DNA of 64,000 nucleotides, taken from assembly GCA_963971225.1 (NCBI GenBank), contig OZ020270.1:65538932-65602931 (forward strand), written 5' to 3'. The stretch comes from Melieria omissa (taxonomy: Eukaryota; Arthropoda; Insecta; Diptera; Ulidiidae). Every line of letters begins with the position of its first letter. Positions within the stretch are counted from its first letter, which is position 1. Both the position numbers and the translations under genes were made by a program. This document shows positions 56,286 to 64,000 of this stretch, in pieces. The notes beneath the pieces were generated by a model. The model was given only the letters and a program-made list of their open reading frames with translations. It was not told the DNA's origin and searched no databases.

Positions 56286-56906
56286 TATAGGGTGTTTTTT
56301 TAGAGGTATAGAACTTCGAATTGAAATAAAACACGAAAATAAAACAAGAAAATCGTTTTAATGTCCATCAATTTGGCTTTATTGGAAGGATAATTTTATG
56401 CCATTAATGTTTAAATATGATTTCGGGCATGTGGCCGCAGCGGCTGGCTCGAATAAAGCCAATTCTACAGGTCCAATTTTCAACCACTCCAATTGCTGTG
56501 CACGGTGGCGAATCGATTCATTCGGGTCCTCTTCAACATTTTGCTCTACAGCGGCAATTGTTTCTTCGGTGCGCACTGTTCGACGTCTCTGCGGATGCGT
56601 ATTATCACATAGAGTAAACGTAGTGCGAAAACGACCCATGGTTAACCGATGGATGGACCGATTTTGCTCTGATGGACGATTATGTCGACCATAAAATGGA
56701 CGGAGCTTGCGGTAAACTTCGCGAACTGAACCATTATTTTCGAAATAAATTTGCACGATTTGCAAGCGTTGTTCTTTTGTCAACCTGTTCATGATGAAAT
56801 GGCAAACCAAACTGAACATAAATGACATTAGAGTTGCCAGATTTGACCACAAAATGCCAGTTTTATCTCTATTCGAAAAACAAACCTCTAAAAAAAACAC
56901 CCTATA
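56286..56906 (-). mobile_element. mariner-type short element with TA duplication
   Basis: The element is 56288-56904 (617 bp), flanked by TA. The ends TAGGGTGTTTTTTTAGAGG and its complement (cctctaaaaaaaacacccta) are inverted. It encodes only the N-terminal part of a transposase. It sits between the env and pol regions of element E. Confidence 0.9.
56379..56800 (-). pseudogene. mariner/Tc1-superfamily transposase, N-terminal part
   Basis: From ATG near 56790 it reads MNRLTKEQRLQIVQIYFENN and GSVREVYRKLRPFYGRHNRP, a helix-turn-helix DNA-binding domain, then THPQRRRTVRTEETIAAVEQ and VEEDPNESIRHR, a second one. This resembles the paired-type N-terminus of a mariner-like family that I recall from insects. 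The catalytic domain is deleted; the C-terminus reads into the other end of the element. Confidence 0.8.
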
Positions 56907-56968
56907 GTATTTTGTATTTCTTTTATTGCTTGTGTCTACCACGTTATCCCCTTCTTCTCTGAAATTAT

Positions 56969-59900
56969 TCAGTTTTCTGTATTTGGGTTTATTTTTGTGA
57001 TTTCTCTATTATGGACAACGTTTTGTAGTAAGGAGTAATTATGATCCCGGGTTTTGTTTTGGTTTTCTATTCTGCTTTCTTTTTGTTTTTCAAATCTACT
57101 TGATAAATTTTGAAAATCTATGGGTTTGACATTGGTTGTGGAGTGTATAAAATTGTTGTAGGCTGTTATTATTTTAAGGATTTTGTCGTCCAATTCCTCC
57201 TGGGATTTTTCTGCTTCTAGAATCCTCAAGTGTTCATTTAACGTACCGTGAAGTCTCTCGACATAGAGTTTCCGGTTTTAATGCCTGCGGTAGTTGCATG
57301 AGATTCAATAGAATTTTCTGAAAGGAATAGTCTGACTGAATGGTGTAAAATACATCTTTCATTGTCATGCACAAGTTTTTTCATTTTTCCCAGAAACCTT
57401 ATTCGTTCCTTAATTGCAGATTAGATAGAAATCCATGTCCTATCTTGTAGTTTATGAATAGTTGCGAACTTAGTGAATTTATCTATAGTTGTTAGATACA
57501 TAATGTCATTCAATTTTGTTGGTGTCTCTGTAATTTTGAAAAGTATTTTTACTGGGTGGCGGTCGTGTTTGGCCAGGTTGCAGATCTCACAATTATTAAC
57601 GTATATCGTGATCAGTTTGATCATCTTTGAGTGGCAGTATTTCGATTTTAGCTCTTTAAATACTTCCTGAATACCTCTGTGGTTATTATGTAAATGTTCC
57701 TACTTGATGAGAGAGCATTTTTTCTTTATCGGTTATGTCTGTTAATCTGACGCTTGAAACCCTTAATGGAGAAAAACTTAACGTAAGTATCTTGAATCGC
57801 AAGAAAAATTGGTCATTTGTGCAATAAATACACATTGTGCCTTGATCTTTTAGTACTTGCCCAAGTAGCTTCGTTAGGTTACTATTTTCGCACACTGTTA
57901 TGTAATTCCTAACAGTGTTGTTAACAATTTTAATTGTTATTTTCTCTGAGTCGCCTTTTTGTAGATAAATTTGGTTTTTGTATAGGTTCACAGGCCATAA
58001 TCCGTTTCGTCCTCTGTGGCGCTGTGTACCGTTGCGCCCGTAGAGTTTATGTCCTCTTCCTGTCCAATGTTACACAGTACATTGTCGAAATTCGTTCTGT
58101 CTTCGTCAGTATTTTCGGCCACAATTCTACTTAGTCCGTCAGCTACCTGATTCTCTTTTCCTGTTAGATATTTGATGTCAAAGTCGTATTCATTTAATTT
58201 TATTTTCCATCTTTGCAATTTCATATTTGGCTCCCGAATGCCGTTAAGCCAGGTTAGAGGTTTATGATCTGTGCAGATTGTGAATTTCCTGCCGTAGATG
58301 TATGTTCGGAAGTATTTAACTGCCCTCACTATTGCAAGCAGTTCTTTTTCAATAGTGGCATACCGCTTTTCATGCTCGTTTAGTGTTCGCGATGCGTAAC
58401 TAATCGTATGATTATTCTGGGTCAGTACGGCTCCAATAGCGTAATTGGATGCGTCTGTAACTACCGTAAATGGTTTACAAAAATCTGGGTGTTTTAGTAT
58501 GGGGTCCGTAACAAGGAGTGTTTTCAATTTGTTGAAGGCGGAAATGTATTCTGTGTCTTTCGGATTTATTTTGGCGTCCTTCTTTAGACAATTTATTATG
58601 GGGTACGCGACTTTCGCATAATCCCTAATGAATTTCCTATAGTAACCAGTGATTCCTAGGAATTGCCTAATTTCCTTAACTGTTGTCGGGATTTTTATTT
58701 TCTTTATTGCGTCGATTTTTTATTTTTCAGGTTTTATTCCGTCTTTCGTAATTATGTGTCCCAAATAGTCCGTTGTTTCTGCGGCGAAATGGCACTTGCT
58801 TATTTTAATTTTTAGGTTCGCCTCTCTTAGCGTTTGTAAGACCTTGTTTAATGAAGTTATGTGTTCCTCGGTTGAAAAGATCCGCACATCGTCAAGGTAC
58901 ACAAGCATATCTTGTTTATGTGGTCTTTAAGTACGCAGTTCATGAGTCTTTGGAATGTTGAAGGTGAGTTCTGCAATCCAAATGGCATTCGCAGAAACTC
59001 ATAGTGTCCGTTGGCTCGAGAATGCGGTTTTCGGACGATCTTTCGGAGCTACTTCAATCTGATGGAACCCTTTTGCTAAGTCTATTTTTGAAAAATAATT
59101 GCATTTTCCCAGCTTATCATTTGATAAGCTGGGAAAATGCAATTATTATGCAATTATTACTATTTAGTTCATCAATGTTTGGTATAGGAAACTTGTCGTC
59201 TATTGTCTGTTCGTGCAATTTCCTATAGTCGACGACTATTCTCCACTTCTGCTCCCCAGAGCTATCTGATTTTTTGGGTACTATCCAGATGGGGGCGTTG
59301 TACGGGCTGTTGCTTGGTTGTATAATGTTTGTCTTGAGCATTTCTTCCAGCTGTTTGTTAACTTCTTTTCGATGAATCTCTGGGTATCGGTGACTTAGTG
59401 TAAATGGGGATGTTTGTCTTGGTCTTTATTTCATGTTTGATTTCATTGGTGAATGTAAGATTATCACCCTCTTTAAAAAAAAGTCTGAATAATCTTCTAG
59501 CAACCTTTTGAGTATCCGCGTATCTTTGGGGTTTAAATGTTCTGCAAAGTTACGGTTTGAAATTTGTTGGTGGTCAAGTTGGTTGTTAAAAAGGTTAATA
59601 TCCTCACACAATTATAGTTTTTCTATGTAGGTTTCTTCTTCTTTTTTGAAGAAAATTGGTATTGTTGCATTAGATGTAGTAAGCGCCCGTTTTTTGTAGT
59701 CTATCACTGCTTCCAAATTAATCAAAATATTATTACCTATTAATCCGTCAAATTCATCGTGGAATTTGTATTTTAAGAACTATACGTGGTAATAATTTTT
59801 TTCATTAAATTCCTTGAATAATGGGAATTCGTAGCATGTATTAAATAAGTGTGTGAATTTGTTTTAGGTTTATTATACTATACTCTGCTCCGCTATCTAT

Positions 59901-60029
59901 AATAAATTTTAAGTTACGAATTTCCCCATGAAAATTTGAGTTGTCGTTTTCCTGATCAATTGCAGTTGTCAGGTTATCTTCACAATTATTTCTGCTTCTT
60001 TCGTTGGTAGAAATGTCCATTGGTTCCAC
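56969..60029 (-). pseudogene. pol: pol of element E
   Basis: Protease: LKFIIDSGAEYSII (59841-60029). After a gap with frameshifts, RT has APIWIVPKKSDSSGEQKWRI (59117-59341) and [10 protein letters not shown] (58908 down). RNase H (57988-58527) has [28 protein letters not shown] and QVADGLSR. Integrase fragments are at 57686-57991, 57421-57624 (NNCEICNLAKHDRHP, YLTTIDKFTKF) and 56969-57229. A 26-bp inverted duplication breaks RT at 59094-59147. Many stops and shifts; inactive. Confidence 0.85.
59094..59147. repeat. Perfect 54-bp palindrome in RT of element E
   Basis: 59094-59119 and 59122-59147 are exact inverted copies (26 bp each) with a 2-base centre. The right arm belongs to the normal RT sequence on the minus strand; the left arm is extra. 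Confidence 0.95.
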
Positions 60030-60059
60030 TCCATTCCCAGCTGGAGTGTTTCCTTGGGG

Positions 60060-60966
60060 TCTACGAGTGTCTGTCAGTGTAGATTGGCTGCTATTGTTCT
60101 CGTTTCTGTATGAGTATTGTGTGAGGTTAGGATTTACCCATTCATTGTTTCTATAGTTTCCGTAGTTGTTTCTGTTTTGCCCGCTGTTATTTGAGCTTGG
60201 TAGGTTATTCCTGTTAGGAGCAGGATTTTGCCTGTATTGCCCATTGTTATTTGTGTTTGGGAGATTATTCCTATTAGGAGCAGGATTTTTCCTGTATTGC
60301 CCATTATTATTTGAATTATTACCGTTATGGATTTGATTGTTTCTATTTTGTCTGTTGTATAGGTTTGATGAGTTGGGTTGATTACTTGAGGCCGTGTATG
60401 CCCAGTAGTTCTTTCCGTATCTGGAATGTCCATTAGTCTGGATTACTTCGAAAGCTTCTGTTAGTGAGGGAAAGCTTCTGCTATCATACTTTTCACTGGT
60501 TCGGGTAACCCATTTGTAAATGAATGGTACGCAATTCTTTTGTTGCTAGCTATTTTTTCGGAATTTCCTCTTCTCCAAGAGATACGCGTTATTTAGTCTA
60601 GCTAACAGACTGTTGATTTTCCTATAAAATTCCTCTATCGTTTTGTCACACCTACATGCCCTGATTTTGTCTATTAGAGTCTCAATTGAATCTTTTTCTC
60701 CGTGTGCTCTAATTAAAACTGTCTTCAGTTCAGTCCAAGTTGTTACGTTTCCATTTGTTAGCAATGTGGACCGTGCGTTTCCTATTATTTTATCTTTAAT
60801 TAGCCCAAGTATTAGGGCTTTGTAGTCGTTATGAAGTGCTTCTAACATTAGGCCTAGGCCTTTTTATGAAATTTACAAGTGAATTTCTGTCGCCATCAAA
60901 TGGGCTTACGCAGTTTAAAGCTGTGGTTATTAGTTTAAATTTTTGGAATCCATCGAGATTCTCCAT
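60060..60966 (-). pseudogene. gag: gag of element E
   Basis: ATG 60966-60964 starts MENLDGFQKFKLITT. A frameshift near 60855 leads to 60546-60848 (TWTELKTVLIRAHGEKDS, TIEEFYRKINSLLARLNNAY), the capsid-like part. After more lesions, the stretch 60431-60060 is open in the frame that enters protease and is asparagine-rich, with about three 20-residue units of NNNGQYRKNPAPNRNNLP type. No CCHC knuckle is present, as in 17.6- and gypsy-like Gags. Confidence 0.75.
60134..60330 (-). repeat. 60-bp tandem repeats in gag of element E
   Basis: The unit with gggcaatacagg, aatcctgctcctaa and aggaataa (minus strand) recurs at 60-base spacing (aggagcaggatt on + near 60217 and 60277), with a third, diverged unit. 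The 20-codon period keeps the frame. Confidence 0.8.
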
Positions 60967-61336
60967 TTTACTTTTATTTCTTTTACTTTCTTATTTATAA
61001 TTATATTTCTTCTTTTTTTTTGTGACTTAGGTTCTAAACTTAACTTAGTCTGCTTAGCTGTTTCCGGTTTCTTTGGTGCTTCCTGCCTTGTTGTCTTCCC
61101 TGGTTTCTTGAAATGTCTGCCTTACTGATCGGATGTTTCGCCAAGTCCTTTTTACTCGTCCTCTATTTCGTTCCCTGTTCGTTCGTTGTAAATTATTTGT
61201 GTAAGAAAGGGCGACAAAATATGTGTGACGGCACAGTTTGAATTGAAATTGTGACTTGAAAAATTTTCAAGAGCGAATTTGTCAAAATTGATTCGGCGTG
61301 ATTCACCACTTGCTTCCTTTCAAATTTGTTATATAC

Positions 61337-61821
61337 TGTAACGATAAGACAGTCTGTCGCTGTGCAAAGCAACGCCGTCGCTACGCGCCGTGCTATAGTT
61401 CAATCTGGCAACGACGGCCGCGATAATAAGGAAAACTTTTAGTCCAACCTGGCAATGATGGAAACTTTTAGTCCAACCTGGCAATGATGGCTACTTTTAG
61501 TCCAACCTGGCAAGGATGGTCGCGATCATCATGGAAACCTTTAGTCCACTCTTGAATGTACGAGAACGATCTGCGCGATGGCCGGACAGGTATAAAAGGC
61601 AGCCGGGTGCGGCACAGCAGTCAGTCTGATTTTGACTAATGAAGGTGCCATATGGAGTAATTAAACAAATAATTAAGTGTAAAGACAGTGAAGTGTAAAT
61701 CTGTGAAATAAAGTGATTGTTGGCTTTTATTGATTGCCTTCGGATAATTAAAGTTGTCTTATTTTGAAATTGCACAATCCAGTGATACGTAACAGCCCAC
61801 TAAACCTAGTATTCGTAACAT
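61337..61821 (+). repeat. Gypsy-D3 5' LTR
   Basis: 485 bp, about 40 longer than in D1 because U3 holds extra ttttagtccaacctggcaatgatgg-type units (61440-61540). It ends tattcgtaaca, followed by the same primer-binding site as D1. Confidence 0.93.
61591..61627 (+). promoter_or_regulatory. Core promoter in the Gypsy-D3 LTR
   Basis: TATAAAA at 61591-61597 and initiator TCAGTCT at 61621-61627, with the initiator A 32 bases after the first T of the TATA box. The same arrangement is seen in D1. Confidence 0.7.
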
Positions 61822-61893
61822 TTGGTGTCAGAAGTGGGATTGTGGAAAATTGAAAGAAAACAAATAAATAAATAAAATTATAAAAGCACGGAC

Positions 61894-62991
61894 ATGGTTA
61901 AACTCGAGCTGCTGAAGGTGGACCAGCTGAAGAAGGAGCTGGCTGCCTGGAATTTGCCGACTGCTGGCGGAAAAGTGGAGTTGCAGCTGCGCTTGCGAGA
62001 GGCGTGTGTGGCACGAGGCATCGATTGGGCTGCGTACGAGTTCGGAACACAGGAACTAGAGGCGTCGGCCAAGGTGGAGGAATTGCCAGCTGCTGCTGCG
62101 TCGCCGCACAGTACGGCCGCAGCGGCCGCGCCACTACAAGCATTAGACATGAGCCAGCTAATGGTTGCACTTAAAGGCATGTTCGAGACTGTTCGGGAAA
62201 TGGCAGCCAAAATGGAAAATGAAAATCGCGAAATGGCGGCACAAATGTTAGCGAAGCTGGAAACTACGAATCTCGAAATTTCGGCAAAAGTCGAGACTGC
62301 AAATCGAGAAATGGCGGAAAATTTTGCGCGCATAGAGAAATTTCCAATAGGCTGAACGTGAAAGTTGAGCATCTCGAGACGCGAATAGACAATTGGGACA
62401 AACGAGTTGACGAAATGGGTGAATCCCTGAACAGACGAGTTGACAACCTGGATGAGTCTTTGACCAAACGAGTTGACAGTCTGGAAGATTCGATGCACAG
62501 AAGACGAACGGCTTCGAGAGGTACAGCCACGAGAAAGTTTGCCACCGGTTCAGGACGGGTTTGCTGCCAGAACAGAAGTGCCTACTTATGATGGTGCTGC
62601 GCCGTTCAACACATGTAAATTGCAATTCGACTTGGCTGCTTTGGAAAATCAGTGGAAGGATATCAGGAAAGGTCGGAGGTTGGCACTGGCGCTGAAAGGT
62701 CCTGTGGCTGAGGTAATCAAATCAGTTCCGGAATGTTCGGGAAGTGATTACGGTGCCATCATGAGAGCGTTAGCAGCGAAGTATAGCGACGAGCACAACC
62801 ATGCGCTATACTACTGTGAGCTGAAGAACCGCAAGCAAAGAGCCAACGAGGCGCTGCAGACATATGCAGCAGACATTGATCGGCTCGTACAGTTGTGCTA
62901 CCCAAAATTTGGTGCTGATGATCTCGAGAGGATGAAGATTGAGTCGTTTATTGAAGGTCTTCATGATCCAGAACACGTCGCAGTGCGTTGA
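61894..62991 (+). pseudogene. gag: gag of Gypsy-D3
   Basis: From ATG 61894 it has the SAP-like N-terminus, alanine-rich linker and coiled coil. It shifts frame near 62340 and returns near 62480. The coiled coil has RVDEMGESLNRRVDNLDESL units. The capsid-like part (CKLQFDLAALENQWKDI, ALKGPVAEVIKSVPE, DDLERMKIESFIEGLHD) is in the first frame again. The stop TGA 62989-62991 overlaps the pol start ATG 62991 by one base. Confidence 0.88.
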
Positions 62992-64000
62992 TGATGGGAA
63001 AGCCAACATTTAAGGAAACGGTTACCAGCGCGATGATATATGAAGCGGCATGGATTGGGAGCACTCGGTATGCACCTGCAAGGATACGCCAGATTCAGGC
63101 GGACAACGACATTCCGATCCAGGCCATAAGCTCGGAGATACCGGACAGGTCACGGGTGGTCTCCTCTAAAGTTGTTTGCTGGATATGTGGCAAGCAGGGC
63201 CACATATCACGAGGCTGCCGCCAACGAAAGAGGCGTTCCCGTTCTCGACCGCAATCGCCTGAAGCGAGGAATACTGACAATCAAGGCCCAGCCAACAAGC
63301 GCAGGGCTGAGGACGGCGAGTCGTTAAACTAAAACGGGTCAGCCCAAAGGGGCGTGAGCTGATCCCCAATTTCTGCCGCCCCACCATCCTTGTCTCACAG
63401 CTGAAACGACAGCCCAGCAGCTTGGCAATTGAAGGAAGGATAGATGGAAAGTTGTTCGTGTTGACACTGGATACTGGAGCGTCATATTCGATCATAAAAA
63501 GGAAGCTGCTGAAGAACTGGGAACCGCTGCATGGCATACAGCTGCGGACTGCGACTGGCGAGCGCGCGCCGGTAAGAGGAAAAGTTACGAAAACGATTGC
63601 TATCAGCACCACCAGCCTGGAACATGAGTTCATCGTCGCGGATATATAGGACGACGTGATTATCGGCGTGGACTTCATGATTAGGCACGGTTTTACGCTG
63701 AACCTGAAGGAAAATGTGCTGAGATATGCCAACCTTGACGGAGCTTCGCGATAAGGCGAAAGCCAGATATGATCTTCTGGCCAACTCAGCAGGGTTCCAA
63801 GAAGGCGATCTAGTAATGCTCTACAACCAGCAGCGGAGGAAAGGTTTGTCTCCAAAACTTCAAGCGTCATGGGAAGGACCGTACGAAGTCGTGACTAGGA
63901 TTAACGACGTGGTATACAGGATTCAACGTTGCAGTAATAGAGGCGCTAAGCTGAAGGTAGTACATTTGGAGCGCCTGGCGCCTTATCACAGCGGAGCCTC
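62991..64000 (+). pseudogene. pol: pol of Gypsy-D3, large internal deletion
   Basis: The CCHC knuckle CWICGKQGHISRGC is followed by a basic RS-rich stretch. A one-base loss in an A run near 63328 shifts the frame. The protease is then readable with an intact active site LTLDTGASYSII (63461-63496), until TAG 63646-63648. At about 63731 the sequence jumps to the integrase C-terminus (KARYDLLANSAGFQEGDLVM, GLSPKLQASWEGPYEVV). RT, RNase H and the integrase core are gone. It is cut by the window end. Confidence 0.88.

Larger units (their letters stand above)
48538..61336 (-). mobile_element. Element E: errantivirus-like Gypsy element, minus strand
   Basis: The minus-strand order from the right is gag (60966 down), protease (about 59900), RT, RNase H, integrase (to 56969) and env (56192 to 48912), then LTR. 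A Gag lacking zinc knuckles plus an F-type env fits the 17.6/297/gypsy errantivirus group. It is interrupted by Gypsy-D2 and a mariner-type element, and all frames are damaged. The 5' LTR is not visible; Gypsy-D3 cuts the sequence at 61336. 60967-61336 is leader-like with no gene. Confidence 0.85.
61337..64000 (+). mobile_element. Gypsy-D3: internally deleted element, runs off window
   Basis: The 5' LTR is 61337-61821, then gag and protease, then a jump at about 63731 into the integrase C-terminus. It is the same family as D1 and D2. It cuts element E at 61336; the 4 bases to the left are ATAC, and the right flank is outside the window. Confidence 0.92.

Overview
KIND OF DNA. The window is eukaryotic, almost certainly insect and probably dipteran. 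Every coding stretch I can identify belongs to a transposable element (TE). I find no host gene, tRNA, rRNA or CRISPR array. The element mix (Gypsy, BEL with env, errantivirus-like, R1-type and I/LOA-type LINEs, piggyBac, Transib, hAT, Tc1/mariner) and an 18-nt primer-binding site that, from memory, matches fly tRNA-Lys(CUU) support a fly. The genus (tephritid-like or drosophilid) is a guess. Dense nesting suggests heterochromatin.

LAYOUT. 1-7141: Gypsy-A, + strand, 5' end outside the window; its gag-pol is split by piggyBac-1 (1506-3933) at a TTAA. 7142-8071: decayed Tc1-like element. About 8085-9347: right part of Transib-1. 9348-21325: BEL-type element with pol, then env. It is broken by Transib-2 (12059-18639), which carries a Tc1 deletion derivative (13060-14032) and a 3.5-kb TIR element (14575-18039), which in turn holds a small hAT (15058-16012). 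A hAT MITE (19405-20186) sits in env. The BEL 3' LTR begins at 21222 and is cut by LINE-1.

LINE-1 (+, about 21326-47470, RNase H-bearing) is split twice. LINE-2 (24548-29997, minus, R1-like) lies in its RT and itself holds a short LINE-3 (28054-28498). Gypsy-C (31013-47185, TSD ACAT) lies near its 3' end. Gypsy-C has very long LTRs, a tRNA-Lys-type PBS, a small RING-H2 ORF, gag and pol. Gypsy-D1 (39040-40335) interrupts its pol, and its 3' LTR holds a Transib-like element (from 42113) that contains piggyBac-2 (42344-45171).

47471-48227 is unassigned. 48228-48793 is a large inverted repeat. 48538-61336 is an errantivirus-like element E on the minus strand (env, pol, gag), interrupted by Gypsy-D2 (49981-55719, minus) and a mariner-type short element (56288-56904). 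61337-64000 is Gypsy-D3 (+), internally deleted and running off the window.

HOW IT FITS. Several insertions are bounded by target-site duplications (TSDs), and deleting the insert plus one TSD restores a continuous frame in the host element. This is an internal check on the boundaries and gives relative insertion order. The most interesting points are: Transib ends that resemble V(D)J recombination signals; duplicated primer-binding sites inside the giant Gypsy-C LTR; a RING-H2 ORF in an LTR retrotransposon leader; a SAP domain at the Gag N-terminus of Gypsy-D; and a TIR element whose transposase family I cannot name.
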